A model generated the notes under the pieces. It saw only the letters and a program-made list of their open reading frames with translations. It was not told the origin of the DNA and did not search any database. Shown one piece after another: positions 1 to 9,219 of a stretch of 64,000 bases of DNA. Origin of the DNA: Scytonematopsis contorta HA4267-MV1 (GTDB taxonomy: Bacteria > Cyanobacteriota > Cyanobacteriia > Cyanobacteriales > Nostocaceae); the NCBI GenBank assembly GCA_019359035.1, contig JAHHIC010000068.1, forward strand, positions 60,806-124,805, read 5' to 3'. The number at the start of each line of letters is the position of its first letter. Position 1 is the stretch's first letter. A program made the translations under genes and the position numbers.

Positions 1-449
1 CTGGACAAATCAATCGCGTTTACCCCAAGCGTTAATCCCGTATTGTCCAAAGCCCCATTGGCTGCACTTAATCCACCATTTGCGATCGCAGTAATAAAAG
101 TGGGGGAAGCAGCAGTTCCCTGATAAGCATAAATGGTTTCATCATTAGCACCAATACCTCTATTACCACCACGTCCAGTAACTGGTGTTGCTGCAGTTCC
201 CGTATTAGCAGTAATGGTACCTAAACCAATATTATCGATGCGGACGACTGTTCCTGCGGGTACTACATTAGTTGCTGTCCAACTAAATGCGCCTTCATCA
301 GTATCCCTAAACGCTGTTCCATTCCATTCATTATCTTCAAAAATAATGACTTCACCAACATTAATGTCAACCAGAGCTACAAATGCAATGTTATCATTTC
401 CATCGGCATTAAAACCAATAAATGCGATATCTCCTGCTGATAAAGGCAT
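1..449 (-). CDS. Secreted/adhesin-like protein, N-terminal part (runs off the window)
   Basis: An open frame begins at an ATG at 449 behind a clear AGGAGA ribosome site and is still open at base 1, so only the first 149 residues are visible. It starts MPLSAGDIAFIGFNADG and is rich in Gly, Asn, Thr and Asp. No classical signal peptide is visible. This opening resembles the N-terminal module of large, often calcium-binding, extracellular cyanobacterial proteins with lamin-tail-like beta domains. That family link is from memory and not strong. The function is unknown. Confidence 0.6.
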   Translation of the reverse strand, partial: MPLSAGDIAFIGFNADGNDNIAFVALVDINVGEVIIFEDNEWNGTAFRDTDEGAFSWTATNVVPAGTVVRIDNIGLGTITANTGTAATPVTGRGGNRGIGANDETIYAYQGTAASPTFITAIANGGLSAANGALDNTGLTLGVNAIDLS

Positions 450-976
450 ATAAAGAATTCTCCTAATTCTGCGGTCTTGCTACTGTTATATCAACCCAAA
501 AATACTAATTGCAAGTAGGGAAGAGTTAACAGTGGTCAGATGTTATTATTAATAAAGGTTATCCAAATCAAATTAAGATTTCCTGGAAATTTATTGACCC
601 AGAAATTTATAATTTAAGTGTAAATAAACTTTGAGTTACTAGCATTATCAAGCTATACTGACTAGGTTAAATTTTTACTAATAAAAGGTTAAATAATTAT
701 ATTGACGCTCTTATGATACGGACATTCTAAACCGCCTATGTGGAACAGTTTACCAGGCTCTAGAAGTGAGCAAGGCACTCCCAGCATCAGGCTCTAGCAG
801 CGAGCAAGATGCATGGTGAGGCATCACAGTATTCCCTAAGAGGGAACACTCCCTGAACGTGAACGCACTACCAGGCTCTAGAAGGAATGTCACCAAGAAA
901 GTCATGAACTAAAGTATTCCTTCAGCACACACAGCGAACGGGCTAAAAGCTGAAGTCCGTTAAAAACTGACTTTTC
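450..976. other. Intergenic region with dispersed repeat fragments
   Basis: No gene is visible. 450-730 is AT-rich and holds the upstream region of the minus-strand gene ending at the window edge. 744-900 is a patchwork of short repeats: CCAGGCTCTAGAAG occurs twice, and AGCGAGCAAGATGC at 799-812 matches one end of the 23-bp hairpin repeat seen at 11400 and 30281. A segment beginning CCCTAAGAGGGAACACT near 836 recurs near 35529. The segment looks like a graveyard of small interspersed repeats. Confidence 0.5.
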
Positions 977-1966
977 CTATTTTGCCTCAAATATCAAATA
1001 AGTTCCCCCTAATCCTTCAACAATAGTCCGAGTATTAGCTGTCATCATTTCTTGGTAAGTCTCACCCGCGCTTCCAGGAGTACCTAAATCATCAGCAAAT
1101 AATGAATTTTTAGAAATAGTAACTCTTGCTTCTTCTGCTACATTTTCAATTAATTCGCGGTTTGTTGTTGTATCTAAAAAAATAGTTGGTATTAAATTAT
1201 TGTTTAGAATAGTCGCTAGCTGCTTCATTCGTGTGGATGTTACTTTTTCGTTACTATTAAGACGTTGCAAAGTTCCTGGAATTGCAAGTCCATAAGCTTT
1301 TGCATAATACCCCATTGCATCATGAGTTGTGATTAAAGTACGTTGTTTTTTGGGGATGGTGGCAACTCTTTCTTTAACCCAAGTATCCATTTGATTCAGT
1401 TCGCTTTTAATTTTTTGTGTATTATTACTATAAAATTCCGCATTTTTGGGTGCAATTTTTTTTAAGCTATTATTAATAATATCTACCATTTTTACAGTAT
1501 TTTTCACATTATGCCAAACATGTGGGTCAGGTACTATTTTTCCTGCTTGTGTATGATTTAGTGGTTTGGGAACTGCGACTTGAGCTACGGCTATTTTGGG
1601 AGACTTGTTTTTAGTGCTTTTAATTAATTTTTGCAATGATGTTTCAAAGTTATATCCATTATATAAAATGAGTTCTGCTTGGTCGATTGCTTGACGGTCG
1701 AAATCTGTTGGTTGATATAATTCGGGTTGACTGTCTTCGGAGGCTAAGCAGGTGAGATTAATTGTTTTTTCGGCTACTTGTTGAACTAAATCACATAATA
1801 CAGCGGTTGTAGCGACTACTTGGGGTAAGTTTTGATTAGTATCGGAGGGGGTGGTAGAAATATTGAGTTGATTTTCTTGGTTGCTACATCCGGTTAATAT
1901 GATGCTCAATGTTATAAGGGTTGTGCTGATAAATTTAGTTTTTTGTATATTGTGATATATAAACAT
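977..1966 (-). CDS. Metal (Zn/Mn) ABC transporter substrate-binding lipoprotein, ZnuA/MntC-like
   Basis: The 329-residue protein has an N-terminal hydrophobic segment ending in the lipobox LTGC (Cys27), so it should be an outer-leaflet lipoprotein that captures a divalent metal for an ABC importer. Cluster A-I features include PDPHVWHNV with His149, THDAMGYYA with His215, and an acidic pair near 292-293. The first metal ligand, normally His in a DPHxYEP-type motif, reads QPELYQP, which places Glu82 at that site. No permease or ATPase gene adjoins it. Zinc or manganese cannot be decided from sequence. Confidence 0.85.
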   Translation of the reverse strand: MFIYHNIQKTKFISTTLITLSIILTGCSNQENQLNISTTPSDTNQNLPQVVATTAVLCDLVQQVAEKTINLTCLASEDSQPELYQPTDFDRQAIDQAELILYNGYNFETSLQKLIKSTKNKSPKIAVAQVAVPKPLNHTQAGKIVPDPHVWHNVKNTVKMVDIINNSLKKIAPKNAEFYSNNTQKIKSELNQMDTWVKERVATIPKKQRTLITTHDAMGYYAKAYGLAIPGTLQRLNSNEKVTSTRMKQLATILNNNLIPTIFLDTTTNRELIENVAEEARVTISKNSLFADDLGTPGSAGETYQEMMTANTRTIVEGLGGTYLIFEAK

Positions 1967-2144
1967 TTTCGTGTCGGCTCTATTCTAGGCTTTGCTTAGA
2001 GAAATACTAGCTTTAATAACCTAATATTGACAACTGGATTTTTTAAAGCCGATTTTCAAATTTCACAGCGGTAGCCAATAACCAATAGCCAATAGCCAAC
2101 AGCCAATAAACAACAGCCAATAAACAACAGCCAATAAACAACAG
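1967..2144. repeat. Short tandem repeats next to REPIN copy 1
   Basis: From about 2072 to 2144 the sequence consists of 7- and 14-base units such as AGCCAAT and AAACAACAGCCAAT, repeated up to the outer hairpin of the palindromic element at 2145. 1967-2070 is unremarkable AT-rich upstream DNA of the metal-binding lipoprotein gene. No Zur or Fur box was recognised there. Confidence 0.6.
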
Positions 2145-2282
2145 CCAGGGAATAAATTCCCTGTCTAAAAGCTGAAGTCGTCTTTAGACGACTATTTTGA
2201 CTTATATTATTTTATTTTAATTATCTTTTAATAGTCCTCTAAAAGAGGACTTTAGCTTTTAGACAGGGAATTTATTCCCTGG
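2145..2282. mobile_element. REPIN-like palindrome pair, copy 1
   Basis: Two inverted half-elements face each other. The left half is an outer hairpin CAGGGAATAAATTCCCTG (2145-2163) and an inner hairpin AGTCGTCT/AGACGACT (2176-2193). The right half has inner arms AGTCCTCT/AGAGGACT (2233-2251) and the outer hairpin again (2264-2282). The halves share a TCTAAAAGCT-type linker, and the 39-bp AT-rich spacer between them is not conserved among copies. The right end lies 12 bases from the stop codon of the tnpA-like gene. Copies 2, 3 and 4 are at 2928, 26200 and 62125. Confidence 0.8.
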
Positions 2283-2294
2283 CTTGTTTTAGTT

Positions 2295-2705
2295 TTAATC
2301 TGTCGTTTTTTCTAAATGAGAGTTAGTTGTTCCTTCATAATGATGTATCTTTTGATTATTTACATAGGCAATAGTTTGTTCTAATTGCTTGCTCCCAAAT
2401 GCAAACACACCGTACCCTTCTTGCCAAGAAAAGGGCTGATAATCAAAATTTAAGCTATGATTTAAATGATGGGAACTACTTCCTTTTATTTTTTTTGTAA
2501 ATTCAGATATTGCTAACGTTGGTGGGATAGAAACAACTAAATGAATATGGTTTTCGGTTCCACCAACAGCATGAACTATACAATTTAATGCGTCAGATTT
2601 GCCAATAATATAGCCGTAAAGTTCAGTTTCTTTGTTAAGTGTAATCATTGGTTGACGTTCTTTGTTAGTCCAAACTAAATGATAGTAAAGTCTCCATAAA
2701 GGCAT
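2295..2705 (-). CDS. IS200/REP-associated tyrosine transposase (TnpA/RAYT-like)
   Basis: The 136-residue protein is a single-domain Y1 HUH transposase. The opening PLWRLYYHLVWTNKERQP and the core IVHAVGGTENHIHLVVSIPP show the HUH-type His-x-His pair (HIH). The likely nucleophile is Tyr in IAYVNNQKIHH. Family knowledge: these enzymes cut and join single-stranded DNA at hairpins, and RAYT members mobilise REP palindromes. Context supports this, because REPIN-like palindrome pairs lie 12 bp downstream (2145-2282) and 222 bp upstream (2928-3145). The length is normal and the frame is intact, so it may be active. Confidence 0.85.
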   Translation of the reverse strand: MPLWRLYYHLVWTNKERQPMITLNKETELYGYIIGKSDALNCIVHAVGGTENHIHLVVSIPPTLAISEFTKKIKGSSSHHLNHSLNFDYQPFSWQEGYGVFAFGSKQLEQTIAYVNNQKIHHYEGTTNSHLEKTTD

Positions 2706-2927
2706 AAATGTTTAAGACTCGCTATTATGTACTTTTATTAGACTGCCCATTTTGGAGTAAAAAAACTCATGTCATACATTTTTTTACGAAAAATTAAAAA
2801 TCGATTATATTACGGGACTTACCGTATTATCCAATTATTTAATCTGATTAGCTAGAGCCACATCATCAAACCCACATCGTCAAACCCACATCGTCAAACC
2901 CACATCATCAAACCCACATCGTCAGAC

Positions 2928-3145
2928 CCAGGGAATAAATTCCCTGTCTAAAAGCTAAAGTCGTCTGAAGACGACTAAATAAATGAAATGGACGATAAAA
3001 TAGTCATTAATTTAGCTTTACTTTAAAGCAAATAAATGTATTACAAACTTCCGAAAATACAATAAAAATAACTAATAAAATAATAAAATCTTATCCAGTC
3101 CTCTTCAGAGGACTTCAGCTTTTAGACAGGGAATTTATTCCCTGG
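2928..3145. mobile_element. REPIN-like palindrome pair, copy 2
   Basis: This copy has the same architecture as copy 1: outer hairpins at 2928-2946 and 3127-3145, inner hairpins AGTCGTCT/AGACGACT (2959-2976) and AGTCCTCT/AGAGGACT (3097-3114), and a 120-bp AT-rich spacer. Its left end abuts four tandem CACATCGTCAAACC-like units (about 2869-2927). It lies upstream of the transposase gene, so tnpA is bracketed by two copies. Confidence 0.8.
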
Positions 3146-3191
3146 CTATTATTTTAGCTGACTATTTTAGCTAATCAAGATTCAATCATTC

Positions 3192-3581
3192 TTAACAATC
3201 CACCAACTCCGGAGTTTGATTAAGAATTTGGCTCTCAATGGAAATAAAATCTTGATAAGCAGGAGACAGCAACTGGTCAATTTTAAAAGCACCAACCTTA
3301 TGGCAATTTTGGAAAGCAAGCTTGATACCAAAATGACGTTCAACAGCACCACGAATAGCATCACCCCCCATCATCCTTAATAATTGTGCTCGGTGTTTTT
3401 CGCTTGGTGGAGGAACTTCATGAGTTGACCACTCCTCACCACGGACTATTTTTTCAGCCAGTTCTTCAACAATACCCCATGCGTAAGGCAAAGATTCCTT
3501 AATGCTATTAACGAACTCAGCTTCGTTTACCTTACCGACTTGAGCTTGTTCAATCAGATGCACGCTAACGTTTAGTGACAT
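3192..3581 (-). CDS. SCO5389-family conserved protein
   Basis: The 129-residue protein begins MSLNVSVHLIEQAQVG and contains LPYAWGIVEELAEKI, GDAIRGAVERHFGIKLAFQN and a C-terminal LNQTPELVDC. These match my memory of the small SCO5389 family of actinobacteria and cyanobacteria. The function is unknown. The ATG at 3581 has a TAAGGAAA ribosome site. The protein is soluble, with no signal peptide or membrane segment, and is transcribed alone. Confidence 0.7.
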   Translation of the reverse strand: MSLNVSVHLIEQAQVGKVNEAEFVNSIKESLPYAWGIVEELAEKIVRGEEWSTHEVPPPSEKHRAQLLRMMGGDAIRGAVERHFGIKLAFQNCHKVGAFKIDQLLSPAYQDFISIESQILNQTPELVDC

Positions 3582-3831
3582 TTTCCTTACCTAACGAAAT
3601 TAGCTTAACCAAATATAACGATTATCACTATTGTTAGGTGATACAAAATACTTTCAATATTATTTAAGATTTATCCTAGGAATTCTCATTAAGAAACTTT
3701 TTTATTACCATATAATAAACAAAATATCTATATAAATAAATTATGTAATAATGGCCTATTAAAATGTAAAAAACGTTAGTTATTTAAACTTCATAATTTA
3801 TAATTCATAGCCCATAACTTTAGATTTTCTT

Positions 3832-4437
3832 ATGACACAAGTAACCTTAGACGCACTGATATCAGCTGCGAAAAATGGCCAATTAGTTAGTTTCCCAACA
3901 GATACCGTTCCTGCTCTAGCTGCAATACCAGCAAACGCAGCATTAATTTTTGCAGCTAAAGGTCGCAGTCAAGATAAACCTCTAATTTTAATGGCTGCTA
4001 GCAGTAGCGAACTTTGGGATTACGTTACAGGAACCCAAGAAGAGCTAGAAATTTGGCAACAAATAACATCATCCTACTGGCCTGGTGCATTAACTTTGGT
4101 ATTGCCAGCATCAGAGCGTTTACCAAAATCGATGAATCCTAGTGACCCTACAACTATCGGAATACGAGTACCAAATAATACAACTGCTTTAGAAATATTA
4201 TCCCAGACAGGCCCTCTTGCTACTACTAGCGCTAATTTATCCGGTCAACCACCCTTAATGACTATTGCTGAAATCGATAAACAGTTCAAAAATGTTTTAA
4301 CTTTGGCAAATACAAAATTAGAGCAAGAAGTTTCTGCAACAGGTGTACCTTCTACTGTTGCAAAGTGGACAGGAAACAATTGGCAGATTTTACGTCAGGG
4401 TGTTATACAGATAGAATCCCACCCCCAGCAAAGTTAA
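3832..4437 (+). CDS. tsaC: L-threonylcarbamoyladenylate synthase (TsaC/YrdC/Sua5 family)
   Basis: The enzyme makes threonylcarbamoyl-AMP from threonine, bicarbonate and ATP, the first step of t6A37 modification of ANN-decoding tRNAs. The 201-residue, YrdC-only form shows SFPTDTVPALAA near the N-terminus, a KGRSQDKPLILM Lys/Arg-binding motif, YWPGALTLVLPA, IGIRVPNN and the TTSANLSGQPP nucleotide-site motif. It lacks the extra C-terminal Sua5 domain. The next gene starts 22 bases downstream, so the two may be cotranscribed. Confidence 0.9.
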   Translation: MTQVTLDALISAAKNGQLVSFPTDTVPALAAIPANAALIFAAKGRSQDKPLILMAASSSELWDYVTGTQEELEIWQQITSSYWPGALTLVLPASERLPKSMNPSDPTTIGIRVPNNTTALEILSQTGPLATTSANLSGQPPLMTIAEIDKQFKNVLTLANTKLEQEVSATGVPSTVAKWTGNNWQILRQGVIQIESHPQQS

Positions 4438-4459
4438 ATAAATTAGTGGTTCCAAAATT

Positions 4460-5455
4460 ATGGATTGGAGTAATTGGATATATTTAGGATTAGGACTGGT
4501 CGCGGGATTTGCAGCACGTTCTTTGTTTTCACGTTCGTTTGCGTCGTTAAATTTATCTCAAAATAAGACAGTAAATCAACCACAAGTTAAAAAAACTACT
4601 CAACTAAATTTTGTTAATAGTAGTTCTCTATACAAAAATTTATCTCCAGAGTCAACGTTAGAACAACAACTAAAACACGCTCAACTTGCTTATGAAATGG
4701 CACAGGAAATGAGCTTATTTAAAGCAGGTTTTCTCGCTCGAACTACACATGAGTTGCGCTCACCACTTAATGGCTTAATTAATTTACATCAGTTAATTTT
4801 GTCTGATTTATGTGAAGATGCAGCAGAAGAACGGGAATTTATCGGTCAAGCTCACGAAAGAGCGCTGATATTACTGAAATTAATGGATGAAATTCTCAAA
4901 ATCGCTAGAACAGAACATGGGACTAATAAGTTAGATATGCAATCCACTGAATTGGGTCAGGTGTTAAAGGAAGTATATAATTTAACTTACATGTTGGCGG
5001 CAAATCGTAATTATCTCCTGCACGTTTCACCACCAGAGCCTGAAATTTATGTCCTTACAGACCCAATATGGTTAAAGCAGGTATTGCTAAATTTAATTTA
5101 TTCTTCTATTACTCAAATGGAAGAAGGTAGTATTAGCATTTCTACAAACGCAAACACTAAATCTATAGGAGCAGTGATTTCATTAGATATTCCCACCCAT
5201 GCCATTTGCGAAAGTGAACCAATAGATTTAATAGAATTAAAACATAAAGATAATGAAGAAAGTTCCACCCACAAAGATAATACAAATCTTTCACCTGGGA
5301 TGAAACTCTTAATCAACCAAACCTTACTAGAAACTATGGGAGGAAATTTAGAAATTGTTTCTTCTCCCATAAATGAAAGTACTGTAAATCCTATTAAATA
5401 CAGCCGTATACAAGTATCTATACCTTTAGCGATTCCTCAAGTTGCTCCGTTGTAG
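4460..5455 (+). CDS. Membrane-anchored sensor histidine kinase with degenerate ATPase domain
   Basis: The 331-residue protein has one N-terminal membrane segment (IYLGLGLVAGFAARSLF). A HisKA domain follows, with the phosphoacceptor His in TTHELRSPLNGLINL. The C-terminal HATPase region is weak: the N box reads QVLLNLIYSSITQ, without the second Asn, no DxGxG G1 box is visible, and the G2 region reads SPGMKLLINQTLLETMGG. It may be a phosphotransfer or pseudokinase partner. Its last 38 bases overlap the convergent GNAT gene. Confidence 0.75.
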   Translation: MDWSNWIYLGLGLVAGFAARSLFSRSFASLNLSQNKTVNQPQVKKTTQLNFVNSSSLYKNLSPESTLEQQLKHAQLAYEMAQEMSLFKAGFLARTTHELRSPLNGLINLHQLILSDLCEDAAEEREFIGQAHERALILLKLMDEILKIARTEHGTNKLDMQSTELGQVLKEVYNLTYMLAANRNYLLHVSPPEPEIYVLTDPIWLKQVLLNLIYSSITQMEEGSISISTNANTKSIGAVISLDIPTHAICESEPIDLIELKHKDNEESSTHKDNTNLSPGMKLLINQTLLETMGGNLEIVSSPINESTVNPIKYSRIQVSIPLAIPQVAPL

Positions 5456-5885
5456 CCACTCCCGTTAGTTTAGCATTATTGCAAAATAACATTGTTGTAC
5501 TCGTGTTAGGCTGAAAACCAATCCGTTCGTAAAATTTTTGTTGGTGAGTAGTTGTTAAATAAACCCTTTCTACTCGATTCATCCGGGGATGACTTAAAAC
5601 TGTTTTAACTAATGTACTCCCCAATCCACAACCGCGATAATCTGGATGAATCACCACATCCCAAATTGTCGCTCTATAAATACCATCACTATTCGCTCTG
5701 GCAAACCCAACCAACTTTTTCTCATCCCAAGCACTAATCACAGGTTCGCTATTAGTAATTGCAATACCCAAATCCTCAATGCTGCGACCTTTAGCCCAAA
5801 ATGCAGCTAAACTAAACAATTCTTGCAATTGGTAGAGGTCAATTACTGATTTGTCATCTTGAAATAAAATCTGAGAAACATCCAT
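5418..5885 (-). CDS. GNAT-family N-acetyltransferase
   Basis: The 155-residue protein contains the acetyl-CoA-binding motif A, VVIHPDYRGCGLGSTLV (R-x-x-G-x-G type), and a typical terminal strand region with FYERIGFQPN. The acceptor substrate cannot be predicted. It is convergent with and overlaps the histidine kinase end (5418-5455), so the tails of both mRNAs are complementary there. Confidence 0.85.
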   Translation of the reverse strand: MDVSQILFQDDKSVIDLYQLQELFSLAAFWAKGRSIEDLGIAITNSEPVISAWDEKKLVGFARANSDGIYRATIWDVVIHPDYRGCGLGSTLVKTVLSHPRMNRVERVYLTTTHQQKFYERIGFQPNTSTTMLFCNNAKLTGVATTEQLEESLKV

Positions 5886-6034
5886 ATAATGTGCCTGCCA
5901 TTCGCGAGTGCGGTATCTTTATCTATGAAATATTTAACAAAGATAACCTTTGAAACGGCTCTTTATCTCTATATAAAGTACAAATTAGAACTTATCTATC
6001 AGGATTTCCTGACAATACAGTCAAATTGAATTCT

Positions 6035-6436
6035 TCAATTCGCTCCAACAACCAATCTCCACAAAGGATGACTTGCTCCCTGCTGACGAATACGCAAAAC
6101 TTGTTTTTCTAAACGTTCTTTTTCTATTTTAGGTAGTCCAAATAAAATATTACGACTTTGCCAAACTAAAACCGAAGCTGTCATACCAATACAAAAAGCT
6201 AAACCTAAGGTAGACAGAGGATTGTAAATAAGTCCAAATCGCACTGCTACCCAGGTAAAATATTGTTTCCAAAGGGCAAATTCGTTACGTAAACCCCACA
6301 AGCTAGGAGGAGCGAGGGTTATCCACAGCAATCCAACAAACAACCACCGACCATATACTTGAAGCTGGTGTAATTTTTCTACCTGTTGCTCAAAAACAGC
6401 GTCATCTTTTATTACAGGTTGCTCAAAATTTTCCAT
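6035..6436 (-). CDS. Conserved cyanobacterial membrane protein, unknown function
   Basis: From the ATG at 6436 the protein is 133 residues long (MENFEQPVIKDD). An in-frame TTG five codons upstream is less likely as the start. An acidic N-terminal helix with coiled-coil character is followed by two or three hydrophobic segments (WLFVGLLWITLAPP, GLAFCIGMTASVLVW) and a basic C-terminus. It lies downstream of secF on the same strand, so it may be part of the pdhB-secD-secF run. No functional family is recognised. Confidence 0.65.
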   Translation of the reverse strand: MENFEQPVIKDDAVFEQQVEKLHQLQVYGRWLFVGLLWITLAPPSLWGLRNEFALWKQYFTWVAVRFGLIYNPLSTLGLAFCIGMTASVLVWQSRNILFGLPKIEKERLEKQVLRIRQQGASHPLWRLVVGAN

Positions 6437-6515
6437 ACTTCTACTTCGCAAGTTGAGGAACGTTCACTTAAAGACCCTAACAGAAGAATAAGAGACCAAT
6501 AATAAACTGATAAAT

Positions 6516-6567
6516 GTTGGGTTATCTCTCCGAGACGCGAACGCGAACGTCCCTCAACCCAACCTAC
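6516..6567. repeat. Interspersed GTTGGGTT...AACCCAACCTAC repeat at the secF 3' end
   Basis: This is an imperfect inverted repeat whose right arm CTCAACCCAACCTAC recurs at 31117-31132 and 37027-37041. The complement of its terminal CCTAC provides the TAG stop codon of secF (6564-6566). It may also act as a terminator. Confidence 0.6.
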
Positions 6568-7538
6568 GATTCTATTGGCTCTTGATTCTTATCCACTTTA
6601 ACTCTAGCATTGCGCTCGCGCCACAATGTTAACAAAGTACTGGCGATAAAAATACTAGAATAAGCACCAGCAGCGAAACCAATAATCAAAGCCAAAGCAA
6701 AGTTTTTGATAGTTTCCCCACCAAACAGGAAGATGGCAAATAATGTTAACAAAGTTGAAAAAGTCGTATTAATCGAACGAGTTAACGTTTGATTTACCGC
6801 ATCATCAACCACTTCATCTATTGGTCTACTGGTATTTTCAGCTAAGATTTCGCGAATTCGGTCATAAATAACTACCGTATCGTTCACCGAGAAACCAACA
6901 ATAGTTAATAGCGCAACAATAAATAAACTATCAACTTCTGTCCCAAATACCAAACCCATCATCGAAAAAATCCCTACGGTAATCAGCACATCATGAAGCA
7001 ATGCCACAATAGCAAATACCGCGTAATCCAATTTGAAACGAAAAGCCAAGTAAATAGTAATACCCGCGAATGAAACCAAAAGAGCAACTAAACCAGAATT
7101 AAATAACTCTCGTCCCAAAGTCGGACCAACGGTATCAATTTGGTTTTTTCGTGGGTCAAAAGTACCAATTTTTTCACTTATAGCCTGTTCTAACTGACTG
7201 CGCTTTCCCGCATCTAAATCCTTGGTACGAATCAATACACCGTTTTCTTTCTTGGTCTCCCTATCAGTAACAACTTGGATACTACTATCAGCCAAGCCTT
7301 GAGCACGTGCGACTTCTCTAACTACATTAATATCAATTGGTTTGTCGCAGTTACCAGGTTTACTACAATCCCGTTCAAATTGTAACCTTGTACCCCCAAC
7401 AAAATCTAAACTAGGTCTCAGAGGTGCTCTAATTTGCGGATTTTGCCAAGAAATCGCCATCGCGATAACACCAGCAAGAATGATGGCAGAAGAAACCAGC
7501 CACCATAATACACGAGATTTATTTATACTTAGTTTCAT
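6564..7538 (-). CDS. secF: Protein translocase subunit SecF
   Basis: The 324-residue RND-type subunit works with SecD to drive late steps of Sec export using the proton gradient. It has an N-terminal membrane helix, a periplasmic domain opening with the Sec signature [12 protein letters not shown], and five more helices including [16 protein letters not shown]. The start is 4 bases after the secD stop, so the two are translationally linked. The TAG stop lies inside an interspersed repeat, so the C-terminus ...NQEPIES may have been reset by that insertion. Confidence 0.95.
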   Translation of the reverse strand: MKLSINKSRVLWWLVSSAIILAGVIAMAISWQNPQIRAPLRPSLDFVGGTRLQFERDCSKPGNCDKPIDINVVREVARAQGLADSSIQVVTDRETKKENGVLIRTKDLDAGKRSQLEQAISEKIGTFDPRKNQIDTVGPTLGRELFNSGLVALLVSFAGITIYLAFRFKLDYAVFAIVALLHDVLITVGIFSMMGLVFGTEVDSLFIVALLTIVGFSVNDTVVIYDRIREILAENTSRPIDEVVDDAVNQTLTRSINTTFSTLLTLFAIFLFGGETIKNFALALIIGFAAGAYSSIFIASTLLTLWRERNARVKVDKNQEPIES

Positions 7539-7542
7539 TACG

Positions 7543-8961
7543 TTACGCTGCCTCAGTTTTCTTTGACTGCTGGGTGCTTGTTACACCAGGACAAAAATAT
7601 TCTGGCTTACGTAATGCGGGGAAGGAATACGCTAGAAACAAGAACGTACGACTACAAGTAATCGCAGTAAACATACTGACTACTACCCCTAAACCTAAAG
7701 TCACAGCAAAACCTTTCACCAAACCAGCACCTAGTGCATACAAAGCCACACAAGCAATTACAGTTGTTACGTTACCATCCAAAATACTGGAAAAAGCGCG
7801 GTAAAAACCAGATTCAATAGAACGATACAAACTTTTACCTGCTCGTAATTCTTCCCGTGTCCGCTCAAAAATTAGTACATTAGCATCCACAGCCATCCCA
7901 ATACTCAAAATAAAGCCAGCAATACCTGGAAGAGTGAGAGTTACGCTCAATAAAGCAAAACTAGCCCATGTCAACAAAGCGTAGATAATTAAAGATATAT
8001 CAGCAATTACACCCGGTAGTCGATAGTAAAGTACCATAAAAATTAATACTAAAAACAGACCACCAAGACCAGCGTAAATACTGCTTTGAATACTATCTTT
8101 ACCCAAAGAAGCACCAACTGTACGAATTTCTTGAATTTCTACAGGTACAGGTAGAGAACCACCTTTTAACTGTACTGCTAGCTCATTAGACGATTTTGCA
8201 TCAAAATTACCAGTAATTACCGCAGCACCCCCAGTAATCCCGTTAGCAGCAAACTCTGGACCAACATTAGGAGCACTAATTAATTCGTTGTCAAGAAAAA
8301 TACCAATACTACGTCCTGTTCCAGCAAGATTTTTTGTGATTTCCGCAAACAAGTTACCACCTTGCTGATTAAAATTTATACCTACATTCCAAGCAGTACC
8401 TTGAGTTGGTTGAGCGAAAGCATCGGTAAGCAATCTACCCTCAAGAGGTGGGTTAGTGCTTTCAAACAATTCAGCAATATTTTGATTATTTTTCGTTAAT
8501 TCCTCACGATTTTTATCAATAGCTGCCTTATCACCAGATTTTACAGCTTCTTGCTGCTTCGCTTTCAATTCAAATCGCGAAACCTGAAAAGTACGAAGTG
8601 GTATTTCAGTACCAGGTTTTTGTTTACGAAACTCAAGCTGTGCGGTTCCCCCCAATATTCGTTCAGCATCCTCTGGATTATTCACATCAGGTAACTGCAC
8701 CAAAATTTTATCAGTACCCACAGGTTGTATCAGCGGTTCGGAAACACCAAGAGCATTAATCCGACCTTCAATAACTTTTTGAACCGCAGTTAATTCCTTT
8801 TCCGTAATTTGCTGAATTTGCGGTGTAGTTTTTATCTGAATCGTCAGCTGAGAACCACCCCTTAAGTCTAATCCCAAGGGTATAGGGATAAAGGTAATTG
8901 CCGCAATAGCAGCGATTACCAGCACTAAAATTAAAGCTAATAGCGATTGCTGTTTTTGCAT
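7543..8961 (-). CDS. secD: Protein translocase subunit SecD
   Basis: The 472-residue protein has an N-terminal helix, the signature [15 protein letters not shown], a large periplasmic P1 domain, and a C-terminal bundle of membrane helices with [18 protein letters not shown]. It forms SecDF with the downstream secF and pulls preproteins through the membrane; in cyanobacteria it acts in plasma and probably thylakoid membranes. pdhB lies upstream in the same direction, separated by a 220-bp STRR block. Confidence 0.95.
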   Translation of the reverse strand: MQKQQSLLALILVLVIAAIAAITFIPIPLGLDLRGGSQLTIQIKTTPQIQQITEKELTAVQKVIEGRINALGVSEPLIQPVGTDKILVQLPDVNNPEDAERILGGTAQLEFRKQKPGTEIPLRTFQVSRFELKAKQQEAVKSGDKAAIDKNREELTKNNQNIAELFESTNPPLEGRLLTDAFAQPTQGTAWNVGINFNQQGGNLFAEITKNLAGTGRSIGIFLDNELISAPNVGPEFAANGITGGAAVITGNFDAKSSNELAVQLKGGSLPVPVEIQEIRTVGASLGKDSIQSSIYAGLGGLFLVLIFMVLYYRLPGVIADISLIIYALLTWASFALLSVTLTLPGIAGFILSIGMAVDANVLIFERTREELRAGKSLYRSIESGFYRAFSSILDGNVTTVIACVALYALGAGLVKGFAVTLGLGVVVSMFTAITCSRTFLFLAYSFPALRKPEYFCPGVTSTQQSKKTEAA

Positions 8962-9000
8962 AGTATCATCCGCTCCGACAAACGCTATAATAACGCGCTT

Positions 9001-9219
9001 ATGGGGAATGGGGAATGGGGAATGGGGAATGGGGAATGGGGAATGGAGAATGGGGAATGGGGAATGGGGAATGGGGAATGGGGAATGGGGAATGGGTAAT
9101 CAATCCCCAATTACCAATCACCAATTACCAATTACCAATTACCAATTACCAATCACCAATTACCAATTACCAATTACCAATCACCAATTACCAATTACCA
9201 ATTACCAATTACCAATCCC
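9001..9219. repeat. Two adjoining heptamer STRR arrays between pdhB and secD
   Basis: 9001-9100 is about 14 units of ATGGGGA (STRR1-like, CCCCATT on the other strand). 9106-9219 is about 16 units of CCAATTA or CCAATCA. The block begins next to the pdhB stop codon and fills most of the gap to secD. Heptamer STRRs of this kind are a known feature of heterocystous cyanobacterial genomes. Confidence 0.9.
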
